NCBI RefSeq assembly: GCF_000875975.1
Contig: NZ_BAWW01000066.1
Coordinates: 620,001-684,000, forward strand
Length of the DNA: 64,000 nucleotides
From: Parachlamydia acanthamoebae
GTDB taxonomy: Bacteria > Chlamydiota > Chlamydiia > Chlamydiales > Parachlamydiaceae
Reading direction: 5' to 3'
Shown here: positions 28,332 through 37,521 of the stretch, in pieces
Layout of the letters: the number at the start of each line of letters is the position of its first letter
Position numbering within the stretch: position 1 is the stretch's first letter
Program-made: the position numbers and the translations under genes
The notes under the pieces: generated by a model
Told to the model about the DNA's origin: nothing
Databases searched by the model: none
Seen by the model: the letters and a program-made list of their open reading frames with translations, nothing else

Positions 28332-29060
28332 TTAGTTGAGAAATCGATCTAAAATTTCAAGTAATTCTTCAGGTTTTTCGACGTAGGGAAAATGTCCGTA
28401 TTCTTCGATGACCACAAATGTTGAGCGTTCGATACTTTTGTGCAAGTTTTCGGCTGTTGATACAGGAATAGGATCCTGGTCACCATGCACAATGAGTGTT
28501 TTACATAACAATTTCTTAAGTGCATGATGGATGTCGAAAGGATGGGAAACAACGTCCTCTACCTTTTGGGGAAGCACACAATAATTGCTAAAAATGATTT
28601 TGAAGAAATCCACACAGGTTTGGTGTCGCCGGCAATGAATTCTGCAGAATGTTCGATTTCGTTAAGCTTTTCCATGTGAGGATCCATTCGACGCGACTGT
28701 TCTTGAAAAAACAAAGCAAACTCATCAGGAGATGCGGGAACAGAGTTTAATAAGATAAGCTTATCAATTGCTTCAGGATGGGAAAGAGCATATTTCATTT
28801 CTAAAAATCCACCCTATGAGTGTCCTAAAATGGTTACTTTGTCAAAACCAAATTCTTTGCGGATAGCTTCTAAATCTTTCACAAAAACCTCAAGTTGAAT
28901 GAGAGAGGGGCCAGCCCTCCTCCAGAAGACCACTTCCTCTTTGGTCATAGAAAATGACGAGATGGCTTGCCGCAAGCTTGCTCATACGAGGTAATAAATA
29001 TTCTTGCGATAAGCCAGATCCACTATGCAGGACAAGAAAAGTTTCGCATGATGCATCTCA
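28332..29060 (-). pseudogene. Alpha/beta-hydrolase (proline-iminopeptidase-like), inactivated
   Basis: The minus strand carries pieces of one alpha/beta hydrolase in several frames. 29030-28900 reads FLVLHSGSGLSQEYLLPRM and continues into VIFYDQRGSGL. A frameshift then leads to EVFVKDLEAIRKEFGFDK and the nucleophile elbow GHS-stop-GG, where a TAG (near 28816) falls right after the catalytic Ser. MKYALSHPEAIDKLILLNS follows to about 28610. After another frameshift the end 28613-28332 carries LIVHGDQDPIPVS and EEYGHFPYVEKPEE, the Asp and His of the triad. At least two frameshifts and one nonsense codon show it is dead. Confidence 0.85.
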
Positions 29061-29212
29061 ACAAAAGTTTGCTTCACATCAAGTAAAAAACAAAATGTTG
29101 AAAATAGAAGGGCGAGAAGAAACAATAGATTTCATAAATAAATGCAGAAAAAAGACTTGAGAGCAATGTAAAGAGGGAATATTTTATACATAAAATTTTC
29201 AAATGGACACGT

Positions 29213-29410
29213 ATGAAATTTACCTTTCTACTTTTTATTCTGATTCCTTTTTTGCTATGCGAAAATGGAATCGAAGATGCTCAAACTTATCACCATCATT
29301 CTACATTGCAGTGGCGCATTGTGATGGAAACGATCGATTTAATTCCTTGGAATGAATGCGACAATGTTTTAGATGTTGGTTGCGGAGATGGAAAAAGGGA
29401 TCATATGGGG
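29213..29410 (+). pseudogene. Truncated exported methyltransferase start
   Basis: The 66-residue frame begins with a signal-like segment (MKFTFLLFILIPFLLCENG), then a methyltransferase opening: QTYHHHSTLQWRIVMETIDLI and SAM motif I, VLDVGCGDGK. It stops 7 residues later at a junction with a dinD fragment. A SAM-dependent methyltransferase needs about 150 more residues, so this is a fragment. Confidence 0.7.
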
Positions 29411-29611
29411 TAGTACAGAGCTCACAGCCAATCTGTTTAGAGCGACTCAAGCTAAAGGTAAAATTCGTCGAGAAAATATCCAAGGGAAAAATAAAGCTAA
29501 CCAAACTCACTACGTCAAACTATTGAAAAGTTAGGAGGTACTATGCCACAAGATTTACCTGTTGCTGAAAAAAGTATTAGGCAACTGGAAAAAAAATCAG
29601 TAAAAGGTTAA
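29397..29611 (+). pseudogene. dinD (DNA-damage-inducible protein D) C-terminal fragment
   Basis: In one frame: WGSTELTANLFRATQAKGKI, then RRENIQGKNKANQTHYVKLL and a stop. In a second frame, straight after: QTIEKLGGTMPQDLPVAEKS, then IRQLEKKSVKG and a stop. These match the C-terminal part of DinD as I remember it (ELAANLFRATQ..., GGTMPE.LP...). A frameshift with a small deletion lies near 29510. The fragment is joined directly to the methyltransferase start at about 29400. Confidence 0.75.
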
Positions 29612-29722
29612 TAGAAGCAACTAAGGATTAACTTAAAAAATTCTTTGTGAAATCTTACCTACAGCCTCAAAAATACAAAGGGCATTCTAAAAGAGAATGC
29701 CCGTAAGTTCTAGAGAAAAGAA

Positions 29723-29798
29723 TCTGAGTGAGAGGATTCGAACCTCCGACCCCTTGCACCCCATGCAAGTGCGCTAGCCAAGCTGCGCTACACCCAGA
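29723..29798 (-). tRNA. tRNA-Pro (anticodon GGG)
   Basis: Minus strand: acceptor TCTGGGT pairs with ACTCAGA, with one G-T pair. The D arm is AGCGCAGCTTGGCTAGCGC, the anticodon arm CTTGC-ATGGGGT-GCAAG gives GGG, and the T arm is GGAGG-TTCGAAT-CCTCT (last pair weak). CCA is not encoded. The discriminator position reads T, which is odd for Pro. Confidence 0.92.
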
Positions 29799-29807
29799 TA
29801 AAATGAA

Positions 29808-30116
29808 TTAAAGGGCAACAAGGCCTTCAAATTGAAGGTCTGTATTCCTAAATTGTAGAACGGCAATACGCGCACATTCTTCAATAATCTTTTCGAGAGG
29901 ATCTGCAGGATGTACTTCTGCCGCTGAAATATCAACAGAAATAGAGGCTGAAAAAACAGCTCCGCCGCGAATGCCTTTCGCTTTAAAATTGGCAAAAATG
30001 CCATCTTTTTTCTTCGTAATATTAATAAAGCGAATTAAGTTATTCTGAGCAAGGTCCATATGATTTCTCTCTTGATAAAGAGCAAAATCGTACGCTCTTT
30101 TTTGTTTCAAGTCAAT
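29808..30116 (-). CDS. Unidentified small protein, possible ATT start
   Basis: About 100 residues, soluble, unrecognised. The sequence has alternating strand/helix character (KGIRGGAVFSASISVDISAA, then EKIIEECARIAVLQF). The first recognised start (TTG at 30110) is 15 bp from a perfect ribosome binding site, AGGAGG, but the in-frame ATT at 30114-30116 is 9 bp from it, the right distance. I therefore place the start at 30116 and suspect an ATT initiation codon, as infC and pcnB use elsewhere. An internal ATG at 30059 has a weaker site. The gene sits between tRNA-Pro and the DUF1254 gene. Confidence 0.6.
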   Translation of the reverse strand: MDLKQKRAYDFALYQERNHMDLAQNNLIRFINITKKKDGIFANFKAKGIRGGAVFSASISVDISAAEVHPADPLEKIIEECARIAVLQFRNTDLQFEGLVAL

Positions 30117-30131
30117 GTTAAAATACCTCCT

Positions 30132-31535
30132 TTATAATGTCGAAATGCCTCTATTTTGGACAATGGGGGGCTTCCACATTCCATCCAATAGTTCTTTTTC
30201 AGGCCAATAAAAACGAAAGGTCAAAACAAATGGACCTTTAGGAGCTGGTAACCAATTGGCTTCTTTTTCCTTATCTGGCGGGCTATTTTGAATGTAAAGA
30301 TCTAGCGATCCATCGGAGTTATATTTAAAAGGATCGCGAGAACTTAGGTTGTATCGATTCAAAGGATTTTTTACAAAAAAATACTGGTTGTTATAGAGGG
30401 TTAAGGACCAAAATCCTTTGACTGGAGGCATTTGACCCTTTTCAAAATGGATGACGTATTTGTAGGTTCCGTCGAGTTGCTGCCCACGACTATCGACGTG
30501 TGTGGATGGATAGATGGCGTCTTCAGGTAAATTGGCTCCTAATCCCACAGCCGCAATGAAAGCGCGCTGAAGATAGTCGGTTCCATACTGGCCTGTTTTA
30601 AGGATAAAATCCCAGCCGTTGATCGTTTTACCTGCTTTTGAGACGTGTGCTAGGATCTTTTCTTGTGCTAGCCTTGGAACCAGTTGTAGAACACGTGCAA
30701 TGTTTGGGTTTAACTGGGCTTGTTCCAACTTATGCCCTGCCACTATCCCAATTTTAGAGATTCTCTCCAGAATAGGGGCATCTTCATGGGCCGGGGGATT
30801 TTCTACCATGAGCGCCATCATGCGGTTAAAAAAAGTAACGGCATCTAAATAATTCACTTGATCGCGCACGGGTGTTTTCATATCAATTTTAGGATTAAAA
30901 GAGCCTTTGGGTGGTGTGTAATCCTTTCCAAAGTAGCTGAGTGGTTTCACGCTATATTGATCTTGTATGGCATGCACAAGCTTATAATCTTCCGGTGTTC
31001 CTGTACTGTAAGTTCTGCCTAAAACCCACACGAGATTGGTGGGTGATTTGAACTCTTTCACTCCATCTGGCAATGTCCCATTCCATTTGGGTCCTGTGAT
31101 GGCATAATCTCCTGCTTGTGTGCCCGTTGTTCGAGTTCCTGGGGCTGCGAAAATATTGGTCCAAGCGCTTAGCATAGGCATCAGGTAGTAACGGTTTCCT
31201 TCTTCTGGAACATGCAAAATATAGGGTTCTTTCGAAAGGTCTAACCAGGCTATTGAATAAAGAGTATCTGCATTAGGTGTCGTAACATCTTTAAAATCTG
31301 CATTGGGATAGGTTCTTAGATTTCCAAATTGTCCCATTGGGGCTTTTCCAACGGTGGAATTTTCCGTATTTGTCATCACTTGTCGCGTCACGTCCATCGT
31401 AATTAATGGATAGCCATAAATGTAGGCATCGATCGCAATTGCTTCTGCTTCCGCATCGCTGATTATACTCTGAGAAAAGCAAGCAAGTGGAATTGAAATT
31501 AAAAAACAGATACTGAGAACGAATGAGTTCTTCAT
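30132..31535 (-). CDS. Exported DUF1254/DUF1214 protein
   Basis: A protein of about 467 residues from the ATG at 31535, chosen because AAAGGAC lies at the right distance and a signal peptide follows at once (MKNSFVLSICFLISIPLACF). The longer frame would add nine residues before the signal. The N-terminal half is DUF1254 (AYIYGYPLITMDVTRQVMTN, TPNADTLYSIAWLDLS, RYYLMPMLSAWTN). The C-terminal half is DUF1214 (KGFWSLTLYNNQYFF, SSRDPFKYNSDGSLDLYIQ, WLPAPKGPFVLTFRFYWP). Such two-domain proteins are widespread, exported and of unknown function. Single gene. Confidence 0.9.
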   Translation of the reverse strand: MKNSFVLSICFLISIPLACFSQSIISDAEAEAIAIDAYIYGYPLITMDVTRQVMTNTENSTVGKAPMGQFGNLRTYPNADFKDVTTPNADTLYSIAWLDLSKEPYILHVPEEGNRYYLMPMLSAWTNIFAAPGTRTTGTQAGDYAITGPKWNGTLPDGVKEFKSPTNLVWVLGRTYSTGTPEDYKLVHAIQDQYSVKPLSYFGKDYTPPKGSFNPKIDMKTPVRDQVNYLDAVTFFNRMMALMVENPPAHEDAPILERISKIGIVAGHKLEQAQLNPNIARVLQLVPRLAQEKILAHVSKAGKTINGWDFILKTGQYGTDYLQRAFIAAVGLGANLPEDAIYPSTHVDSRGQQLDGTYKYVIHFEKGQMPPVKGFWSLTLYNNQYFFVKNPLNRYNLSSRDPFKYNSDGSLDLYIQNSPPDKEKEANWLPAPKGPFVLTFRFYWPEKELLDGMWKPPIVQNRGISTL

Positions 31536-31749
31536 AAAATGTCCTTTTGTGGCGTTTTGCATTTAGGCTGATCAAAAAATCTAGCTCTAAGCGCTGTAGG
31601 AGTCTTTTTTCGAAAAAAAATTAAAATAAGCGTTAGCAATTTACATAAATGAAAAAAATTTTAATATCCACAAAAAGAGGGAATTTACCTCTCCACTTAG
31701 ACAATGACTACGAAAATACGAAAAACTGGAACACAAGGAGAAAGAAGTT

Positions 31750-32346
31750 ATGAGTTGGATAGTAGATAGTTTACGGGCTGGGGAATTTGATTTGGAAACA
31801 GGTAAGCAAATTGATTTGAGTATGAAATATCAATTTTATTTGAACGGAGACAAAGAGCATCCCAAGGAATGTGTTTTTGCTGAGAGACTCGACCAAAAAG
31901 TTTTCTTAGCTACAGAACAACAAACCGTCGTGATCTCGCGTCTTTTTGCGGATTTACACACGAATGAAAAGGTTGTTATTGTTAAAAGATTTGAAGAGGT
32001 TTCGACAATGGTCCGCGTAAATAAAATTCTTAGTGAAGGGCGAATTGGAACTTTGATTATCGATGATGAAAATCGGATTCGTTTAAAAGTAACGGAGAGT
32101 ACTGAACAGATTTTTCAAAATCTCCAGGTAAAAAATGTCATGATTAAAAAAAACAGCCATTATTTTTTGAGTGAAGAGCTCCTTTCGGTAGAAAAATTTA
32201 ATGAGTATGACTATCAAAAATTAAAAGATGGCCATATTAAGGCTTGGTTGGAAAAACGTTATCCACAGCAATTAGAAGATCCAAACGAATTGTTTGTAAA
32301 TACGGATGAGAAAAAGAAAAGAAGATGGTATCTCCTTTGTAAATAG
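31750..32346 (+). CDS. Unidentified 198-residue protein
   Basis: Not recognised. It is charged, has no signal or membrane segment, and alternates strands and helices (KVFLATEQQTVVISRLFADL, RIGTLIIDDENRIRLKV). It ends in a basic tail (KKKRRWYLLCK). The ribosome binding site (AAGGAGAAAG) is strong and a terminator follows, so it is a real separate gene. Function unknown. Confidence 0.75.
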   Translation: MSWIVDSLRAGEFDLETGKQIDLSMKYQFYLNGDKEHPKECVFAERLDQKVFLATEQQTVVISRLFADLHTNEKVVIVKRFEEVSTMVRVNKILSEGRIGTLIIDDENRIRLKVTESTEQIFQNLQVKNVMIKKNSHYFLSEELLSVEKFNEYDYQKLKDGHIKAWLEKRYPQQLEDPNELFVNTDEKKKRRWYLLCK

Positions 32347-32360
32347 AAGAGATTTTAAGG

Positions 32361-32393
32361 AAGGAAGAATTTCTATGTTCTTCCTTCGTTTTA
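32361..32393 (+). terminator. Terminator of the 198-residue gene
   Basis: AAGGAAGAA and TTCTTCCTT form a 9-bp stem around an 8-nt loop, followed by CGTTTTA. It lies between converging genes, 15 bp after the stop codon at 32346. Confidence 0.75.
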
Positions 32394-33704
32394 TGCAAGA
32401 GCCTGTACCGCCTCAAAATTGGCGTATGAGGGTTCTTCTTTAAGCGATCTGGCATATGCATAACCCGAGATAAGGAAAAGCAAAGCCATGGGTTTGTATG
32501 CGAGATAAACGTCAAAGAAGATCATGTTCACCATGAAAACGATGACCATCCACGTCAACTGCTTGCTTTGTTTGCTAATTGAAAGGAATAGCCCGGCATA
32601 CAAAAACGTGCCAATGAGGCCATTTTCTGTGAGAATACGCAAAAACCCCCCATCCAAAGCTGGAAAAGCAAAACCAGGACCAATACCTTGCAAGTAGCAT
32701 TGTGGGTTAGCTAAGTATATTTTAAAAGCATAGCACCACTTATGCATACGCATCCACCAGCTTTGATCGAATTTTTCATCTGTTTCCAGCTTTTTGATTT
32801 CAGGTTCTGCTCGAATATCGATGTCTTCCCAAACCTGTTTCATGATTTCGATGTTTTTGTAACTGAGTAGGCCGTCACTGCGTAAGCCTTCCGTGTTGAC
32901 GACGAGATACGCAATTCCAATCGATAAGCATCCAAGAAAGCTGGCAACGATAATAATCGATTTAAGACTAACCAAGCTTTTTAGTTTGATCATAAAGGGT
33001 ACTAATAAAGCTGCAAGGGCGATGCGTGATCCGGATAAGATGACAAAAATGGCAAAGATCACAAATTGAATAAAAATGGCGCATTTATGATAGACCGTTT
33101 TTAGCCAGCGAGGAATCACGATGGGAATTCGTTTGCGAGCAAAATCGTCGAAGACCAAATAACAAAATAGCAGGTTAAGAATAGCGCCCGTTTCAGATGG
33201 AAAAGAGGCGATTCCTGTAACACGATAGGTGTTTTCTCCATAGCCTGCAGAGCTAAATCCTCCAATTAAACCGACTTTTTGCATAGCCATGATGGCTAAA
33301 TTCCAAACAAGAAAACCATACATGATTTTGCGTTCGCTCACAAAGTCATAAGCAAAGCATCCGACATAAAAAAATGTGGCATATTCTAAAATACGTAAAC
33401 AATAAAAGATTTTGGAATGCACATGGAGACTATCGATCGAGACTAGAAATCGATTGCAAAAAAAAGAAAACAGAGAAAATCCCACAACTGCAAAAAGCCA
33501 CTTTTCGAACTTGCATAAGGAGGTTTTTAAGGAAAAACGTGCCCAAAATAGGATAAAAAATGTTCCTAGTAAAATAACATCGTCTAGGCGAATACCCGCC
33601 GTTTCTTTTTCCGAAAATTTAATGAGATTGATTTTAGGGAAAAACAGAAGGGGCAAACAAAAGGCAAGAATAAGGCACGTTGTTTTTTTATCGAAAAGGC
33701 GCAT
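32391..33704 (-). CDS. O-antigen polymerase/ligase-like membrane protein (Wzy/WaaL type)
   Basis: A 437-residue polytopic membrane protein with about ten hydrophobic segments. A large soluble loop (about residues 280-345: NTEGLRSDGLLSYKNIEIMK, then WWMRMHKWCYAFKIYLANP) is followed by GIGPGFAFPALDGGFLRILT and ENGLIGTF. This long periplasmic loop and the GxGPG...N/GxxG pattern are typical of Wzy/WaaL/O-antigen ligase proteins, which polymerise or attach undecaprenyl-linked glycans. ILSGSRIALAAL is another family feature. It is the last of three adjacent minus-strand genes after two glycosyltransferases (6 bp spacing), so a polysaccharide role is likely. Polymerase or ligase cannot be told apart by sequence. 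Confidence 0.8.
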   Translation of the reverse strand: MRLFDKKTTCLILAFCLPLLFFPKINLIKFSEKETAGIRLDDVILLGTFFILFWARFSLKTSLCKFEKWLFAVVGFSLFSFFCNRFLVSIDSLHVHSKIFYCLRILEYATFFYVGCFAYDFVSERKIMYGFLVWNLAIMAMQKVGLIGGFSSAGYGENTYRVTGIASFPSETGAILNLLFCYLVFDDFARKRIPIVIPRWLKTVYHKCAIFIQFVIFAIFVILSGSRIALAALLVPFMIKLKSLVSLKSIIIVASFLGCLSIGIAYLVVNTEGLRSDGLLSYKNIEIMKQVWEDIDIRAEPEIKKLETDEKFDQSWWMRMHKWCYAFKIYLANPQCYLQGIGPGFAFPALDGGFLRILTENGLIGTFLYAGLFLSISKQSKQLTWMVIVFMVNMIFFDVYLAYKPMALLFLISGYAYARSLKEEPSYANFEAVQALA

Positions 33705-33709
33705 ATGGG

Positions 33710-34549
33710 TTACCTATCTAAGAACTTGACGACGCAGTATTTTAAAAAGGAGTAAGCTGCACCAAAAGGAAAGATGTGTTTTAAATTGATTCTGAGTTCG
33801 TTTTGAGCAGAGTGTAAGCGCATTTTTCTCGGCATATTTCGACGCTGTGGTGTCCACCCTCTGCAATGATAAGCAATCAAATTCGGATGAAAAAGAAGCG
33901 ACCAATTGTTTTTTTGGAGACGCAATGATAAGTCGATATCCTCTTTATACATGTAAAAATCGCTATTAAAAATCTCTTGTTCGTTAATTAAAACAGCATC
34001 TAATGCTTTTTTTCGACAAAAGAAAACGGCACCACAGATGGCAGGAATTTTCTCGATTTCTCGAAAGCGCTGAGGTTCGTATGTTTCTTCTTGTCCACGA
34101 TCATACCACCGCCCATACCATGTATGAAAAATGCCTGTTGTATCATAGACGTTTTTAGGTTGGTTTGCCTGCATGTCATATTTTAAAGTTGTGCCTGTTA
34201 AGGCTCCACAGTTGGCATGGGAAGGATTTTGCATCATTTGCAAGGCCTGTTCTAAATAGGTGCTGGTGATAAAAGCATCGGGGTTTAGGAAAAAGACATA
34301 ATCGGTATTTGGAGCCACATTTTTCCATCCCAAATTATTTCCCACACAAAAGCCCGCATCTTGTGGAGCGTAGACAAGTTCAACCAAAGGATTTTCCTGA
34401 TAATCCCATAAATAGCTTTTATCTTTGGAACCTGTATCAACAATAATAATTTGTGAGGGGGACACGGTCTGATTTTGCAAACATTCCATGGCTTTAGGGA
34501 GATGGAGTTGACTGTTATAAGTGACAATAATGATGGCTATCTGGTTCAT
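33710..34549 (-). CDS. Family 2 glycosyltransferase
   Basis: A 279-residue GT-A enzyme. It has the opening IAIIIVTYNSQLHLPKAMEC, the substrate-binding QIIIVDTGSKD, and the metal motif FFLNPDAF (DxD-like region, NPD). The acceptor-side motif is the segment from YMYKEDIDLSLRL (ED). This is close to rhamnosyltransferase-like GT2 proteins. It acts in the cytoplasm, adding sugars to a lipid carrier. It overlaps the upstream GT4 gene by 4 bp (ATGA type), indicating translational coupling. The donor sugar is unknown. Confidence 0.92.
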   Translation of the reverse strand: MNQIAIIIVTYNSQLHLPKAMECLQNQTVSPSQIIIVDTGSKDKSYLWDYQENPLVELVYAPQDAGFCVGNNLGWKNVAPNTDYVFFLNPDAFITSTYLEQALQMMQNPSHANCGALTGTTLKYDMQANQPKNVYDTTGIFHTWYGRWYDRGQEETYEPQRFREIEKIPAICGAVFFCRKKALDAVLINEQEIFNSDFYMYKEDIDLSLRLQKNNWSLLFHPNLIAYHCRGWTPQRRNMPRKMRLHSAQNELRINLKHIFPFGAAYSFLKYCVVKFLDR

Positions 34550-35838
34550 ATTTGTATGCTTGCAAGAAGTTTTAACGCGAGGGTTTTGCGATCATACTGA
34601 CTTAAAATGGTTCGGCAAGGCTGGACATATTCCTTCACAACACAGTCTAGCTTATTTTGTAAATACAGTTTTATTTTTTCCACATTTTCCAATACTTCAC
34701 CCGCTTGCGCATCTAAAATGAGTTGTTGTGATTGTTCAATTCCTTTTCCACCGACAGCAATAGTCGGAGTACCCGAAAATAGGTACTCAAAGATTTTTCC
34801 TGTCAAAACGCCAGGGAAATCCAGATCTGTCCAGGGAAGAAATAAAAGGGCGTGTGCATCTCTTTGCATGCGTAGGGCATCTTCTCTTTTGCGCATGCCA
34901 TAGTTCTTGACCCATTGAGAGACTTGATATTTTTCAACAAGTGTGTGGAGATTTCCGAGCTGTTCACCGACAAAAATCACTTCTAATTTATTTAAGAGAG
35001 CTAGATCATGAGGATCCTTTTGCATTTCTGCAATGGCTTGAAAAAGGGGAGAGGGATCTCTTTTGGCTGAATAAATTGAGCCGGTGTGGACAATGCGAAA
35101 TTTCCCATCTTCGGGAAAGATCGATTCCACTGGAAGCTTTTCACGATCACTTAGATCAAACCCATTTTCAAGGGTCAATACCTTTTTCTGTGGGTATTTT
35201 TTTTCAAAATCCTTTGCAAAGGGTGTGCTGACTGTAGTTAGAAGATCGGCTGATTGCATGAGTTTTCGTTCCCACCAGTTTTCGAAGCAGTTAAAAGGGA
35301 AAATGCCAGGATAGATATAATTATCACTCCATGAATCCCTAAAGTCCGCAATCCATTTTCTCCCTAGTCCCTGCTTCTTGAGCTTTTGAGCGACGACATG
35401 TACGGCATAAGGTCCTGAAGTGCTGACGATTAAATCCCAAGTTCCTTGCTTTTCAATGTATTTATAAGCGGGATTAATCCAAAGATCGGTTAAATCGGGC
35501 ATGCGACAGGCATTAAAAATTCCTGTTTTGGTACGGAGCTTTTGAAAGCTATTCCAGAGAAGCGTTTTCAGCGAAAATGATTTTTGCGATTCTTGCGTTT
35601 TTCTATCTTTCTGATAACTTTTTTTAACGGTGCTCAAAAAATCTGAATAAGGAATTTCATGCACCCTAAATCCTGAATTCTCCAAAGTAAGAGATGTGCA
35701 TGAGGAAGGCATTTTTTGTGTGGTTAATACGGATACTTCGTGGCCTGCTTCTGCCCAAAATTTGGCCCAAGAATAGGGTCTAAGAGAGGCTATAGAATTT
35801 AGGGGTGGAAAAAAAGTCGAGATAATTAAAATGCGCAA
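34546..35838 (-). CDS. Family 4 glycosyltransferase
   Basis: A 430-residue GT-B enzyme. The N-terminal half starts with RILIISTFFPPLNSIASLRP and includes WDLIVSTSGPYAVHVVAQ. The C-terminal half has the donor-binding region FRIVHTGSIYSAKRDPSPLF, then ALLFLPWTDLDFPGVLTGKI and the Glu-bearing FEYLFSGTPTIAVGG, which is the family's E-x7-E area. Start is TTG at 35838 with AAGGAAA upstream. First gene of the three-gene glycan cassette (34549/34546 overlap downstream). Donor and acceptor are unknown. Confidence 0.92.
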   Translation of the reverse strand: MRILIISTFFPPLNSIASLRPYSWAKFWAEAGHEVSVLTTQKMPSSCTSLTLENSGFRVHEIPYSDFLSTVKKSYQKDRKTQESQKSFSLKTLLWNSFQKLRTKTGIFNACRMPDLTDLWINPAYKYIEKQGTWDLIVSTSGPYAVHVVAQKLKKQGLGRKWIADFRDSWSDNYIYPGIFPFNCFENWWERKLMQSADLLTTVSTPFAKDFEKKYPQKKVLTLENGFDLSDREKLPVESIFPEDGKFRIVHTGSIYSAKRDPSPLFQAIAEMQKDPHDLALLNKLEVIFVGEQLGNLHTLVEKYQVSQWVKNYGMRKREDALRMQRDAHALLFLPWTDLDFPGVLTGKIFEYLFSGTPTIAVGGKGIEQSQQLILDAQAGEVLENVEKIKLYLQNKLDCVVKEYVQPCRTILSQYDRKTLALKLLASIQI

Positions 35839-35924
35839 AGCAAACTTTCCTTTTTGAAGATTGTGGCAGGCAATATCATAAGAAAGGCAGGCGTATAATT
35901 CAAACGAATTGATGGAGTTGGGTA

Positions 35925-36521
35925 TTAGTCTTTTGCAGAAGCTGCATCTTTGACAAGCTTAAAGAAATACCTGTGGATCATTGTTTGATGAGAGAGCTCA
36001 GGATGAAAGGTGGCCCCAAGATGACGGCCTTGCTGAACCAAAATAGGCGTGTGGTTAAAACTACTGAGAATCTCAACTTGCTTTCCACAGCTTTTAATTA
36101 AGGGAGCACGGATGAAAATAGCTGGAAAGGTTTGCTTGGGCCGCCCTAAAAAAATGTCAACCTCAGCTTCGAATGATTCAATTTGTCTTCCATAAGCATT
36201 TCTTTGCACAGAAATATCGAGTAAATGGAAAGGCGTGATTTCACCTGTATCGACTTCAGAAGCCATTAAAATTAAGCCTGCACAGGTGCCAAAGAGGGGT
36301 TTTTTTTTGGCAAATTCACGAATAGGTTCTTCGAGATGGATATAGCGCATTTGTTTTGAAATTGTGGTGGACTCTCCCCCGGGAATAATTAGTCCATCAC
36401 ATTCTTGCAGATCTTGTGGGGTGCGGACCTCTTTCGCTTGAATAGAAAGAGCGTGCAACATTTCCATGTGTTTTGCAAACGCTCCTTGTAAGGCCAAAAC
36501 TCCAATAACCGGCGCATGCAT
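35925..36521 (-). CDS. pdxT: PLP synthase glutaminase subunit
   Basis: A 198-residue class I glutamine amidotransferase of the PdxT family. Visible are GVLALQGAFAKHMEML, LIIPGGESTT, the nucleophile Cys80 in LFGTCAGL, and the C-terminal His/Glu of TFHPELS. It supplies ammonia to PdxS for making pyridoxal phosphate. It begins 3 bp after the end of pdxS, so they are one operon. Length typical. Confidence 0.95.
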   Translation of the reverse strand: MHAPVIGVLALQGAFAKHMEMLHALSIQAKEVRTPQDLQECDGLIIPGGESTTISKQMRYIHLEEPIREFAKKKPLFGTCAGLILMASEVDTGEITPFHLLDISVQRNAYGRQIESFEAEVDIFLGRPKQTFPAIFIRAPLIKSCGKQVEILSSFNHTPILVQQGRHLGATFHPELSHQTMIHRYFFKLVKDAASAKD

Positions 36522-36524
36522 GGA

Positions 36525-37433
36525 CTACCAGCCCCTATATGCAAGCAATTCTTCTTTTTTGATTTGCTGAATTTCCAAACCTTCCATGGCACTTAAAAGG
36601 CCCATAGAAATTTTAGCTAGCATCTCAGGGTTATTGTAGTAAGTTGCAGCAGCAACAATCGCTCTTGCTCTTTGTGGTGGATCTTCTGATTTAAAAATAC
36701 CAGATCCAACAAAAACACTTTCCGCTCCAAGTTGCATCATTAACGCAGCATCAGCGGGAGTGGCGATTCCACCTGCAGCAAAATTGGGTACAGGGAGTTT
36801 TCCTGTTTTCGCAACTTGTTGCACGAGGTGAAATGGAGCACCCATTTTTTTTGCTTCAGCCATTAATTCGGAAGGATCGAGCATTGTGAGCAAGCGCATT
36901 TCACGCAGAAGAGCGCGCATATGGCGAACAGCTTCCACAATATTGCCTGTTCCCGCCTCTCCTTTTGTGCGAATCATCGCTGCGCCTTCCCCGATTCGGC
37001 GTAAAGCTTCCCCTAAATTGCGGCAACCGCAGACAAAAGGGATCTTAAAGGGGGTCTTGTCGATATGATTTTCTTCATCAGCAGGTGTGAGAACTTCACT
37101 TTCATCAATGAAATCAATAAAAAGCGCTTCCAAAATCTGTGCTTCAACAAAATGGCCAATACGACATTTTGCCATAACTGGAATGGATACGGATTCTTGA
37201 ATTTTTTGAATCAGTTCTGGATTGGACATGCGCGCTATCCCACCTTGAGAGCGGATATCCGCAGGAATTCTTTCGAGTGCCATCACCGCAACGGCTCCCG
37301 CATCCTCCGCGATTTTAGCTTGGTCGGGTGTTGTGACATCCATAATCACTCCACCTTTTAGCATTTCTGCAAGCCCAATTTTGACTTCAAAGGTATTTTT
37401 TTCGGGATAATTTGTTAATTTTTTTTCCACCAT
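36525..37433 (-). CDS. pdxS: PLP synthase lyase subunit
   Basis: A 302-residue (beta/alpha)8 enzyme that builds PLP from ribose 5-phosphate, glyceraldehyde 3-phosphate and ammonia. The signature runs are [55 protein letters not shown], and the phosphate-binding [20 protein letters not shown]. It is first in the operon with pdxT. Chlamydiaceae, as far as I know, lack this route, so it is an environmental-lineage trait. No NAD or other fused domain is visible. Confidence 0.96.
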   Translation of the reverse strand: MVEKKLTNYPEKNTFEVKIGLAEMLKGGVIMDVTTPDQAKIAEDAGAVAVMALERIPADIRSQGGIARMSNPELIQKIQESVSIPVMAKCRIGHFVEAQILEALFIDFIDESEVLTPADEENHIDKTPFKIPFVCGCRNLGEALRRIGEGAAMIRTKGEAGTGNIVEAVRHMRALLREMRLLTMLDPSELMAEAKKMGAPFHLVQQVAKTGKLPVPNFAAGGIATPADAALMMQLGAESVFVGSGIFKSEDPPQRARAIVAAATYYNNPEMLAKISMGLLSAMEGLEIQQIKKEELLAYRGW

Positions 37434-37521
37434 ATCGGCTCCGAAATGATATTCTTAAATTTTACAGAATACGTATGCTAAACAGTATCGCAAGTATGGA
37501 CAATTTTATGCTTGTATTTTT

